This document shows, piece after piece, positions 11,671 to 20,542 of a DNA stretch of 23,497 bases. The notes beneath the pieces are model-generated. The model had not been told where the DNA came from, did no database searches, and saw only the letters and a list, made by a program, of their open reading frames with translations. The translations under genes and the position numbers were made by a program. Each line of letters begins with the position of its first letter. Positions within the stretch are counted from its first letter, which is position 1. The stretch is from Seison nebaliae (lineage: Eukaryota > Rotifera > Pararotatoria > Seisonacea > Seisonidae): positions 1-23,497 of the forward strand of contig JALJEE010001722.1 in assembly GCA_023231475.1 (NCBI GenBank), given 5' to 3'.

Positions 11671-14029
11671 GGGATTGTGGAGAATTGTATGGAAGTGATT
11701 GTTCGTGCATTGAACAATGACACATTTGATAGAATGCACGAATTCGATCAATAACACGAGTTCTCATTTCATTATTTTCTATTCGATCCTCTTCCGTCAT
11801 ATGTTCATGAAATGCATGATTCCATACTTCATTAAGAATGAACGATGAATTGGGAGTAACATTTAAAAAGTTAGTAATAAGTGATTCGATTAGAACATAT
11901 CGTTGATCACATTTGATATTGGATTTTAAAAGAGATAAAATGAAAATTTCTGGACATTCTTGTGATGGTGCCTGAAATAATCCTTGGACGACACGAATAT
12001 AAATTCCTTGACTGGTGAAACTGAGAAGTGTGTTAATGACATCAATGGATCGCCAAGCACTTGTATGTCGAGCATTCCAACCATCTGGCGATTTCAATTT
12101 ACTGATATCTACTTGACGAGTTGAATAATCGTTAAAAGAGAAAACATCAGGATGTTTAATCGCCACAATCAACCACGATAATTGTGCGTCCTTATTCTCC
12201 CAAGTGGTGAACCATGTTGAAATAGGATATTTCTCTTTTGAATAATTTTCAATAACATCGATAATGAATCTCATACACATCGCTTTCCCCACCAACGCAT
12301 CTGTCGCATCAAACGATCGAACAAGTTGGAGAATATTCAATTGTCTGTCCGCCCAATCTGTCAATCGTTTCAAACACATCGACGTACATGGAACGAACTT
12401 TTCCAAATGACTTTTCTGACATAACAATCCAAGATGGAAGATAAATGAGGCAACAGAACTCTCATTGAAATGTCGTTTCTCTAAAAATTTCCTTTGAATC
12501 TTCTGACAAATGAGATCGTAGTCGAGAGAGAAGAGTGACAAGTCCAATTCGTTAGCAATCTTCGCCCCGAACGTCCAATAATTGACGTCGGAATTCTTCG
12601 TGGGCATTCTGATGAATTGAGCTGATCGATAAAAATCAGTTTTTATTCGAATGTTCTTCTCATTAAATTTGTAATGGAAATCTTCACCGGTCGACAATGA
12701 GAGATATGAGAGAATGTCACAATTAATAAATTGTCGACGTTTCCGATTATTTACAGAGGTTGTCGAATTCTTCAAATGATTATAAATTCGTTTGACTTTC
12801 GTATCGAATTCGTTCTCTTGATTTGTTGTCTGCAAATCGGATTGCTCATTCGGAACTTCCACCAATTGATTTTCACGACCGTTCTCTCCACTACTGTTCA
12901 ACGGCAATGATTTGTCCTTATCTGACGTTCGATTATTATTCTTTTCTTTCCGATATAACACTAATTTCGAGAGGGACGCCGATAATGGAACTTCAGTTGC
13001 TGATGGTAAATCAACAAACTCATCGCATTCGCTTCGATTGAAATTGAAAAGAAAACTATTTTTCGTATCGATCAATGAATCCTTCTCATTGGGATCAGAA
13101 GAAATTGGTTTGTATGCTTGAACGTTCAACTCCAAATGCAAATCGAGATATCGGTCGTTCGATAATTGATCGAATTCTACCAACAGTTCTTGACTACATA
13201 AACGAAATAATTTTCTCGTGTCTTCCTCACTGTAAAGTATTAATGTTTTGGTGAAGAGAAATTGAATGAAGTCGATACGATTTAATTCAGTAGAGATTAA
13301 CGATTTCTCCGAACAATTCTCTTTGCCACTTTTCCCTGAATAAACTTTATTTGCTGAAAACGGTTTTTTCACTTTCGATCCTTTCGAATTGCTTGATTTG
13401 CTCTTGCTACTGTGAGCGTTGACGTCTTTGACGAATAAACTATTGTAAAAGTCCAAAAGTCGTTTCAGAAATTTTGGTAAAATTTGTATGAGCTTATCTT
13501 CCCCGAAACTTCGGATCTCGTTGACAATGGAATAAGTAAGTGGCACATGGAGAAGGAATTGACATTCGATCTCATCTAATTCGATTAATTTCTTCTTTTC
13601 TTCCACTAATTCCCCGTGTAAATCGAGTCGTTCCTTCGATTTGGAATATGTTGCAAGTCCACCGACTACTCCACCGAATTGACGACGACAAACTTCCACC
13701 GATTCGAATGCTTCACACAAGAGCGTACAATAATTGGGCGAATAGATAATGAGATGATAAAGGAGAGCTGATAAGATGTCAGCTGTTTGATCGTCTGGTT
13801 TGTCGAGTTGGTGGAACAATCGTCGAAGAATATATGTGGTCACTTGATGATGATATCGATCGATTAATCCAATGAACAATCGGACAAGATCGTCAAGTGA
13901 TCGATTGTTATTTAATTTCGATAATACGTATTCGATATGTTTTCTCGTTTGACTGTTTAAATGGAAATGATCTGAATCATTCCCAATAATTGATTGTTCT
14001 CGATCAATCTTAGAACATTCCTCGCTCAT
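5116..14029 (-). CDS. CNOT1: CCR4-NOT complex scaffold subunit 1 (NOT1/CNOT1)
   Basis: Scaffold of the CCR4-NOT complex, which shortens mRNA poly(A) tails in the cytoplasm. Exons: 14029-6170, 6112-5674, 5609-5477, 5425-5116, giving 2913 aa with the frame kept (human about 2376). Domains recognised from the family: N-terminal HEAT region (about 1-960, with LxxLxHxLL-like and KRDFLKMDKW stretches), TTP-binding-type domain (about 1060-1230, MIRNLFDEYPYF, ELFGGLIAHEML), MIF4G deadenylase-binding domain (about 1275-1475, FILNNLSENN, GTWLGLLTIGND, DLDLQSLLLEA), CNOT9-binding DUF3819 region (about 1615-1790, ending KTLPGYRP), and the Not1 superfamily homology domain (about 2250-2860, SDFPDFLVDYY, CPKMRNIILSALPKNM, INALVLYIG, RYPNSHTHYF, HPWGF). 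The extra length lies mostly in poly-Gln and poly-Asn linkers. The Ser/His/Gln-rich tail after HPWG is lineage-specific. The ATG at 14029 fits the usual N-terminus. Confidence 0.97.
5426..5476 (-). other. CNOT1: CNOT1 intron 3 (51 nt), donor GTTTAA
   Basis: Minus-strand intron running from GTTTAA to AAATAG, phase 2. Removing it joins ...REQIFR to VMMDRALPQPAHPWG. This aligns without a gap to human CNOT1 ITRVLLERLIVNRPHPWG, so the boundaries are fixed to the base. Confidence 0.9.
5610..5673 (-). other. CNOT1: CNOT1 intron 2 (64 nt), donor GTTTCC
   Basis: Minus-strand intron running from GTTTCC to CTTTTAG, phase 1. The join reads MALSFRPDSRYLFFHAI, the same length as human LAVDLDTEGRYLFLNAI, and leads into the conserved RYPNSHTHYF motif. 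No other GT near the exon end gives this alignment. Confidence 0.92.
6113..6169 (-). other. CNOT1: CNOT1 intron 1 (57 nt), in-frame, donor GTTTCT
   Basis: Minus-strand intron running from GTTTCT to ATTTTCAG, phase 0. It is 57 bases long (19 codons) with no in-frame stop, so it can be misread as a hydrophobic insertion beginning VSLSLIFLIL. Removing it joins HPQFYE to FLKQFLDLRN. This restores the family's helix (human PPQFKKDLDSYLKTR), which has no such insertion. Confidence 0.85.
7349..7427. repeat. ATT microsatellite encoding CNOT1 poly-Asn
   Basis: An almost uninterrupted (ATT)n tract, read as AAT Asn codons on the minus strand. With neighbouring Asn codons to about 7480 it gives an Asn-rich linker at CNOT1 residues about 2183-2230, just before the Not1 superfamily homology domain. 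Codon purity suggests recent slippage. Confidence 0.9.
9274..9390. repeat. TTG-rich tract encoding CNOT1 Gln-rich linker
   Basis: Imperfect TTG/TGA repeats, read on the minus strand as Gln with Arg, His and Leu (residues about 1546-1585). It sits between the MIF4G-type domain and the CNOT9-binding region. Many interruptions make it older or more constrained than the other two tracts. Confidence 0.85.
11638..11671. repeat. Pure (TTG)n tract encoding CNOT1 poly-Gln
   Basis: Eleven uninterrupted TTG units, read as CAA Gln codons on the minus strand (CNOT1 residues about 787-797). They interrupt the helical N-terminal part, before the conserved RLVDVCHELKAL stretch. Likely to vary in length between individuals. 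Confidence 0.9.
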
Positions 14030-14039
14030 TGATGAACAT
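14010..14039 (-). promoter_or_regulatory. Overlapping upstream ORF at CNOT1 start (9 codons)
   Basis: An ATG at 14039-14037 lies 10 bases upstream of the CNOT1 ATG in another frame. It opens a nine-codon ORF that ends at TAA (14012-14010), inside the CNOT1 coding sequence. Ribosomes starting there would miss the main start. This matters only if the transcript begins upstream of 14039, which is not known. Confidence 0.5.
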
Positions 14040-14505
14040 TACGCAATTTGCCAATCGGTTCAATTATCTGAGCATTTCCCCTTTCTGCCGAAATTTTTTT
14101 CTTTCTTTCACGCCGAGTCAATCAAGTCTCTAAACGATTTCAAATTTGAACAAGTTTGGAATCTTCACGAAAATAAATGAGATGATTCAATAGAAGAAAT
14201 TGGAATAGAAAAAGGAAATATTTAGAAGGGGAAAAATGATTTAGGGAAGAGAATTGAATTGAAATTGATTTTCTAAGAAATCATGAAAGGTGACAAATGT
14301 GGAAAAAGAATTGGATGTAAGAAAGTTTAAATTGAAAGAAAAGGAATTGGAAGGAATAAATCAATTATCTTTCAATGATATTCTATTTGTTAGACGCTTG
14401 AAAAATGTTTCGTTAAACAATAAAAAGAAATAATGAACTCTCTTATATCTTCTTCAATTAATATGTCTCTGTTTGCTTATATACACGTATACGTCCATCC
14501 AAACG

Positions 14506-14519
14506 TTCGTTCGAACGAA
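14506..14519. repeat. Perfect 14-bp palindrome
   Basis: TTCGTTCGAACGAA is its own reverse complement. It lies between the two copies of the ATATACACGTAT 12-mer in the divergent upstream region. A dimeric regulatory protein could bind such a site, but nothing here proves it. Confidence 0.8.
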
Positions 14520-15050
14520 TATACACGTATCTCCGTGCATTAACAGTCAATTCCAAGAATACACAAATCGTACACATACGCACAATATATACATGTGGAA
14601 AAGGTACGAGTGTCTTGTATCGGCTCATATACAAAATATTCAATTCTTCACTAGTAACACGTATGAATCGAATTGAATAGTATTTTCCGTTTACACGCAA
14701 CTCCCAACGTCATGCTAATGTGTCGTTGAGTCGTGGGAAAGAGGTAGAAGAGTAAGGCAGATTGATGTGTATGAAAATTGCAGACGAACTGCAAAGTGGA
14801 AAAAATGATCCACAAATACAATAACGGTCATTTGAAAAGTCAATTCATTGATTGACAAGCATTCCAATAAACTGTGAAGAAATTCTCCAATGACGTTACG
14901 TAGTTGGAAGGAAGAGAGAGGATAAGTGAAATGAACTGAAGAACTTGTTTAATTACGAGGCTCGAACAACAAATGAATTTTGATGAATCATTCACAAAGG
15001 GGAAGAGCAGGAGAATTGTGAAATGAAAAAATTGTAATTCACCTTCTAAA

Positions 15051-15188
15051 ATGTTTCCGCGCAATTCCTCTCTACATGTCACGAAGAAGTTATTGAAGTT
15101 GATTAATGTAAATGAACGGAAACTTCGACAGCTCAGACGTTTAGGAAGACGTAAAAAAATAAACAATTCATTCGACCAATCGGAGTAA
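15051..15188 (+). CDS. Possible 45-aa basic small ORF, unrecognised
   Basis: ATG to TAA, 45 codons. It encodes a strongly basic, helical peptide (MFPRNSSLHVTKKLLKLINV, then RKLRQLRRLGRRKK). Hydrophobic and basic residues alternate as in an amphipathic helix, which is less random than the surrounding sequence. There is no upstream exon, promoter or known family I can tie it to. It may be a chance ORF. Confidence 0.2.
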   Translation: MFPRNSSLHVTKKLLKLINVNERKLRQLRRLGRRKKINNSFDQSE

Positions 15189-15655
15189 ACAAAAAGTGGA
15201 GAAAGAATTGTGGGAAAAGTTTGGCTTTAAACAGGATAAAAAACATTTTGAGTTTGAGAATCAGAAATGTTTTCTTCTAGTCTCGAAGAAAGCAATAATC
15301 AAATAAGTTTCGAGAAAACCCGGAAAATTTGAAAAGTCCTTCACCAATTGAGATGACTGTATAAAATTTAGTGTATACATGGACATTTTACATCTGCTGT
15401 TTTCAATTATTCAATGTCATCCTTTTTTTACATTGACTACTGAAAATTTTGTTCAATTTTAGCTTTAGTTCAATTTCTCTTTCTTAATTTAAAGCCTAAT
15501 TAACTAAGTTAGGAACTTGCTTAATATTTATGTATGACAACTAAAAATATTGTAAATAAAGTGATGATGAATAAGTGAAGAAGATTTTTATTAAGCTTAA
15601 AATTTGAAATAAAATAGGGAACTTAATTTCCAGTTCCATCACTTCTACGTTTGCC

Positions 15656-15757
15656 ATGGGAACGGTTGGTGAGTTATGTCGTAATCGCATAAACTCTAAA
15701 AGTTCAAGAAATAATCAGGAAAGGAGGAACTGTGAACTGTTGAAAGAATCGTCGTGA
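15656..15757 (+). promoter_or_regulatory. In-frame upstream ORF (33 codons) before the 229-aa gene
   Basis: The ATG at 15656 sits in a near-ideal context (GCCATGG). Its 33-codon ORF ends in TGA at 15755-15757, only three bases before the next ATG at 15761, and is in the same frame. So either it is a regulatory upstream ORF, or readthrough of one TGA would give an N-terminally extended protein. I saw no intron that would remove the TGA. Confidence 0.45.
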
Positions 15758-15760
15758 AGA

Positions 15761-16501
15761 ATGAATGAATATGTTGTTCAACCACTTCGCTATGATTCCT
15801 GCTCCATGGATCAAGAAGAGATGGAGAAATTGGAGATGAGAAAGAAGAAATTAAAAGAGTTTCGTCGGGAAACTATACGGAGACAGCGGTTCCTTTTTCT
15901 CATATTAATTTCGTTTGTATTCTACTTGTCTTTCTCTAGTGAGATGCGAAAGAGATCGGCAGAGAAAGTGAGAGAGCAAGTTGATAAGGGAACAATAGAA
16001 TTAGCTAAACGACGAGCATTTATCTTAAAAGCAACGATGAAATATCAACACGGAAGGAAAAATTTTGAAGTGTCTGCTGATGATTTCATAGCATCTCCCA
16101 TTGTTTCCCAAAGGAAAGTTAAGTCGGCACAAACTTTACCCAGTCGTCGACCGCCATTAGTTCCCATTAAATTGGAACGGGAAAGATTCTCTTCAATCGA
16201 TCACATTCCCAAATTGGAGAGTAATAAGAGGAAGTGGAAATTAAAGCAGACAACTCCAGATATATCTGATGATTCGTCCATTAGTTCGATTGGAACGTTA
16301 AATTCGAACCAACGAAAACGACCACCTAAACCGCCGACTCATCCGAAGAATTCGCCCAAGATCACTGTACATAATGAGGAGTCGTTGCAATACCACTTTC
16401 CTCGACAAACATCAACTCCAATTAATGAATCAATCCGCAATTCTTTCTCCATCAATGACTTGAGTAGTATAAATGAATGTTCGAACTATGATCATTATTG
16501 A
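15761..16501 (+). CDS. Unrecognised charged coiled-coil protein, about 229 aa
   Basis: I do not recognise the family. Removing a 51-nt in-frame intron (15889-15939) gives exons 15761-15888 and 15940-16501 and a 229-residue protein. Residues about 18-75 are a dense, charged helix (EEMEKLEMRKKKLKEFRRE, then RRQREMRKRSAEKVREQVD), likely coiled-coil. The rest is Ser/Pro/basic and probably disordered, with a proline-rich RKRPPKPPTHPK stretch near residue 180. Without splicing the same frame would show a lone hydrophobic segment (FLFLILISFVFYLSF) that breaks the helix; the intron reading explains it better. The start ATG follows an in-frame upstream ORF. The composition recalls cytoskeletal or centrosomal proteins, but that is only an impression. 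Confidence 0.65.
   Translation: MNEYVVQPLRYDSCSMDQEEMEKLEMRKKKLKEFRRETIRRQRFLFLILISFVFYLSFSSEMRKRSAEKVREQVDKGTIELAKRRAFILKATMKYQHGRKNFEVSADDFIASPIVSQRKVKSAQTLPSRRPPLVPIKLERERFSSIDHIPKLESNKRKWKLKQTTPDISDDSSISSIGTLNSNQRKRPPKPPTHPKNSPKITVHNEESLQYHFPRQTSTPINESIRNSFSINDLSSINECSNYDHY
15889..15939 (+). other. In-frame 51-nt intron, donor GTTCCT
   Basis: Runs from GTTCCT to TTCTCTAG, phase 2, 17 codons without a stop. Its length, T-richness and GTTY donor match the CNOT1 introns fixed by alignment. Removal joins RRQR to EMRKRSAE in one continuous charged helix. The alternative is a real membrane segment. Confidence 0.75.
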
Positions 16502-16632
16502 TTGGTGTGGATATGGTAATTCATTATTTGTATTATGATAACTTGATACATCGAATGATGTAGTGCACATTATCATAGGGATAATAGGAGGAGGGTGGGC
16601 CAAAAGGCAAAGAATGAAAAGACAAACGAAGT

Positions 16633-16678
16633 TAGCTCGATAACTAGCGAGCTAGATAGACAGGATAGTTGGACTATC
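16633..16678 (+). repeat. Two adjacent hairpins in a likely 3' UTR
   Basis: Hairpin 1 has 7-bp arms, TAGCTCG (16633-16639) and CGAGCTA (16648-16654), with an 8-nt loop. Hairpin 2 has 6-bp arms, GATAGT (16664-16669) and ACTATC (16673-16678), with a 3-nt loop. Both arms are exact. They lie 130-180 bases after the stop of the 229-aa gene. Confidence 0.65.
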
Positions 16679-16743
16679 GCGCTAGATATAGGAGAATACT
16701 GATAATGATGAATCAAATAGAGATGAATAGGAATGAATGATTG

Positions 16744-16749
16744 AATAAA
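16744..16749 (+). promoter_or_regulatory. Candidate poly(A) signal AATAAA
   Basis: The first canonical hexamer after the stop of the 229-aa gene, 243 bases downstream. Another AATAAA follows at about 16769. In DNA this AT-rich such hexamers also arise by chance. Confidence 0.3.
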
Positions 16750-17973
16750 TAGGAAAAAAATATATACAAATAAATCGACATAGGATGAGATGAATTGATA
16801 TAGAATTAATGCGGAAGTCTGGCCAAAGAAATGGCAAGCATAGAGAATGTTTTTATGTTAATCATCGTCATTTCATACGAACTCCATTTTCGAACCTTTT
16901 CTCTTCAATGCATCCCCCGTCCTCTATTATTACTGAGCTCATCTATTGGCATATTGTTGAAACTATAAATAAGTTTGTTATTAATTTCATTCTTATGGAA
17001 TTGTATTAATGATAAATGAATAGAAACGGTGGTTTTCCATTCGATGAATAAATTCTTTTGCGAGATAATTCTTTTTCTCTCCTCTTATCTCCCCTTCTCT
17101 CTCGCTCGCCACAATTCCACAACACTCTCCTTGATATTCGATATGGAGAAAGGAAATGAAAAAAAAAAATATTCTTCATTTATTATCGTCATCATTAAAT
17201 GAATAATTTCAATTAAACTTCATTACATATGTACCGCTAAGCCACATATATTCGCTCGAAAAGAAATCGACTTACGTATCATGTTCGCACGATCTCCATA
17301 TCTGTATAATTCACATGTCTGTGTGTTGTATCTGTGATGGAAGGGAATGTTAATTCCATTCTTGCGTCCAACTCGTTGAACGCATGCACAGCAGTCAGTA
17401 GTCGTAATACTAGTCGTAGGTGACATTGATAAGAAGAGGCAGAAAAGGAGAATTTCTGTGTCTGTCGTAGAAATAGAGGACGGAAAAGAAGTTTTTTCAT
17501 TTGAACAATAATAAAAAATGGTAAATCGTTAATGAAAAAGTTTTATTTTGATAGGTGAAATAAATCATTGCTCATTCCGACAATCGCCAACAAGTGAAAA
17601 AATGATGAACAGCTGGCAGAAAGATAATAAGGTTCGTAAATTTCTTCTTTTTTCTTCTCCCACACGATCTCTTTCGGCTTTTATACCATTCCCTCCTTTT
17701 TGTTTCTGTCCGTGATTCGTCTAATATAATTGCATTGAGAATTCTCATAAATAATCGATTTGATGCAATATCCGTTGGATGAAATGTCATAGGAATAAGA
17801 TAAATCATTTATGATTCTCAAGGAAAACGGATGGTAATTCTCCATTATCTAGTTGAATAGAATATCCGAACTTCCATTATCGTCTTATTAGAGGAGAAAA
17901 TAACAAATAATTTAACTTTTCTTTTCCTTTTCAGCAAATCAGTGAGAAGACATTTCATGAGAATAATGCCGTT

Positions 17974-20542
17974 ATGGGTAACCATCATACTCAACATCGT
18001 CACCACTTTTACGAGAAGGATTATCACGATTCCTTCTCGAACGGTAAATCTCGGAAAGATAGAAAACAATTCAAAATATCTTACGATGATTCATCTGAAT
18101 CCAATGATTTACCGACAGGTCACGTTTCAGAATATCGAAAATTTTTTGAAAATGACATATCACCCATTCAACCCATTACCACCATGATAACTACAACAAC
18201 TACTACTACTACATCATCATCATCATTATCATCATCTATTACTTATGTCGTTTCAACATCATCTTTAACATCGCCAAATGATGAATTATTAAATAATTTA
18301 ACGACAACATCGACAGCTATCATCAATGACGTTCCACCCACACCTTTACGTCGATCGAATAAATATTTGAAAGATTGTTTACCATCAACTCCTTCGAATG
18401 ATCGTGATGAATGTCTTTCATCTAATTTCATATTATCATCGTCAAAGAAAGTTCCATCACCTTCCACTTCGTTGCAATGTAGAGAAACGGGAGGAATTCG
18501 AACGACAACTGAAACGTCGTCGATTGTTAATGAGATTTGTTCGGATTCCAGTCCGAATGAAAATCATAATAATAACGAAGATTTCCATCCATTTGCTGAT
18601 TTGTTGAAACTGTCGAAATATCGATCGGACAATAATTATATTAATCTCCACAATGAGAATGAGACGAATGAAAATCCAAATCATTCGGAAGATAAAGTTC
18701 ATTTGAAATATTTCATTAATTCAACGGGACGACCAGTTCTAAAGAACGAAGTCAAGTTATTAAATGGAGGAAGTGAACAGAAGAAATCATTGAAAGGAAT
18801 ATTGAAACGGTCGTTGAGTGCTGAGCCGAGATTGAAAGAACAGAGAATTGAAGAAATTTCTAGTGAAAATGAAAAGAATATTCCGAAAACGGGAACATTT
18901 TGGTCGAATAAAATTCTTTATGATAGTATCGATGTGACACGCGATCGAAACAATTTTGAAATCCAAATGAATATTCCAATGAATTATGATCGAATCAAAT
19001 CGAACAAATCATATCAATCGTTTGTGGGTTATAATGACGAAGAGCACAAAAATCAATCACAAATGAATTATGAAAAGAAGAAAAGTGTGAGATTTGCTGA
19101 TTGCAAATCATTGAATAACATCCAAAATCTCATATCATCTATGGCTTCCACGAACACTGGTCCCCTTACGCCAATAGAACATAAGTCATTTAAATCGACT
19201 ATTCCACCCACTTCTCCAAAAACAATTCCAATTCAATTAGTTGATGAGATTGAATTGACCAATATTGACGAGAAGAATAGTAAGGAGAAAGGAGAGAATG
19301 GGAAACCGAAGACAATTTCTGGAACAATTCTCAATTCTTTCCGATTAAATACTAAATACACAAATCAAAAAACATCGAATAATAATCATCGTATTAGACG
19401 ATATCCATCCGCACCTAAATCATCTACATATCATATTAAGACAAATAAGAATAATGATAATAACAACAACAACAACAACAATAAGACTAATAAAAGAAAT
19501 GATGTGGAAGAAAAGATCAATATTAAATCTCTTAATAATAATAATAATCGATATATTTCTGAAAATATCCAACGTAATTTGAGAAATGTTTTAGGAAATG
19601 AAAAAAATAAAAAATTTATTCCAAATGAATCGATTTCTAAAGATAATGACGTCGAAACGGAAGATTCCAAATCGACTATCGTAAATAATGATGAAATGAA
19701 TGATGACGTTTCTGGAAAATCAATTCACGATTCGTCTACAACATCAATGAAAAGTTCAAAGAATAAAAATTCCAGTTTTCCTAATGGCAAATCACCAGCA
19801 GGAACGATTAGTTCGATGTTGAAACAATCCAATTTGTTATCGAATAAATCGACGAATGGTCGTCAATCTCGTCCGGTGGTAGATTATAGAACAAAGATAA
19901 ATCTGATCCCTTACAAGTCAACTAATATCCATCGGAATGCTCATCTCCATAATCAGACGACTGATTCCAATAATGGAAGTTATCCGAATTCAAATCGATC
20001 CATATCCTCTTGTCACACCGAGCCCATTGTCAGTAATAATAACGGGAAGACATATTGTAGAACACCAACGAAACATCCTTACAATAATTCATATGTCACC
20101 AGATTACACGCACTCCGACAATATAATCCGAAGAGGGAAGAACAATTATTGAAAGATAAACAAAAACGAGAAAAAATGAAATTTACTAGATCGGCGTCCA
20201 ATAATCGAAATAATCAATCACCTAAATATTCTACAAATAAATATTGTCACAGTTTCATTAATTTCTTCTTTAAACAATTCTCATTCACTTCTCTTTTCCA
20301 GCTGAACCAACTGAAAGTTTAGCAGATTTTCTCAATTTGGAAAAGCGAATAAATCAACAAGAGAAAATTTCTAGGAAATTAAGAAAGCTACAAAATGAAA
20401 CAAAACGTTTAAATTTTTCATCTAATATCTAAATTTATTCTTCAATATCTTCTCCCCTTTTATAGATATGACTGAGTTGTCGATAGAAGAAATGAAACTA
20501 TTGAAATCGATTGAACGACTAGATCGCCAAATTAAAGATTGA
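17974..20542 (+). CDS. Unrecognised Ser/Asn-rich protein with PP1-docking-like motif and C-terminal coiled coil, about 819 aa
   Basis: Family not recognised. Exons 17974-20251, 20302-20406 and 20466-20542 give 819 residues. Most of the protein is low-complexity: Thr/Ser runs (about 70-90), poly-Asn (about 493-500). Three islands look conserved: KKSLKGILKRSLSAEP (about 269-284); KKKSVRFAD (about 368-376), whose KSVRF fits the RVxF pattern used to dock protein phosphatase 1; and VTRLHALRQYNPKREEQLLK (about 709-728), followed by a charged helix. The two last exons encode a coiled coil (SLADFLNLEKRINQQEKI ... EEMKLLKSIERLDRQIKD). The frame is open upstream to a strong 3' splice site at 17934, so the true start may be in an earlier exon; one candidate is ATG 17831 (seven codons, donor GTTGAA at 17852). 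A cytoskeletal or signalling scaffold is possible. Confidence 0.7.
20252..20301 (+). other. 50-nt intron, donor GTTTCA
   Basis: Runs from GTTTCA to TTTTCCAG, phase 1. Splicing joins NKYCHT to EPTESLADFLNLEKRINQ and opens a coiled-coil reading. Without it the frame ends soon after in a Phe-rich run typical of translated T-rich intron. Same length class and donor type as the alignment-proven CNOT1 introns. Confidence 0.8.
20407..20465 (+). other. 59-nt intron, donor GTTTAA
   Basis: Runs from GTTTAA to TTTTATAG, phase 1, with in-frame stops. Splicing continues the coiled coil from KLQNETKH into MTELSIEEMKLLKSIERL and ends at TGA 20540-20542. Confidence 0.75.

Larger units (their letters stand above)
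14040..15655. other. Gene-free divergent intergenic region
   Basis: This 1.6-kb stretch lies between the 5' end of CNOT1 (minus) and the 5' end of the next plus-strand gene, so it should carry both promoters. Seen: three copies of ACACGTAT (14484-14491, 14524-14531, 14658-14665), the first two inside an identical 12-mer 40 bases apart, and a 14-bp palindrome at 14506-14519. Short open frames overlap on both strands at 14458-14700 and 14840-15166, with no motif or coding character. A 45-codon plus-strand ORF at 15051-15188 is listed separately. Confidence 0.6.
16502..17934 (+). other. 3' flank of the 229-aa gene and 5' region of the next gene
   Basis: This stretch holds no convincing gene. 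Left part: the 3' untranslated region of the 229-aa gene, with two hairpins (16633-16678) and an AATAAA at 16744-16749. Right part: AT-rich DNA ending in a strong pyrimidine tract and CAG at 17917-17934, a likely 3' splice site for the next gene. Short open frames at 16809-17009, 17223-17500 and 17572-17808 carry no motif. Confidence 0.6.

Noticed and set aside
11476-11754. Plus-strand ORF with a poly-Val run
   Set aside because: Antisense of the CNOT1 poly-Gln tract; no motif of its own.
14458-14700. Overlapping ORFs on both strands (80 and 67 aa)
   Set aside because: Low-complexity TATACACG-like sequence is open in several frames; no coding character, domain or splice context.
14840-15166. 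Minus-strand 108-aa ORF, Phe/Ser/Leu-rich
   Set aside because: The composition matches reverse-read AT-rich DNA; no recognisable motif, and the plus strand has a more plausible short ORF here.
15761-20542. Joining the 229-aa and 819-aa genes into one transcript
   Set aside because: It would need a 1.4-kb intron in a window where all others are 50-64 nt. The GTTY donor near the end of the first gene (16478) leads to an immediate stop when joined to the acceptor at 17934.
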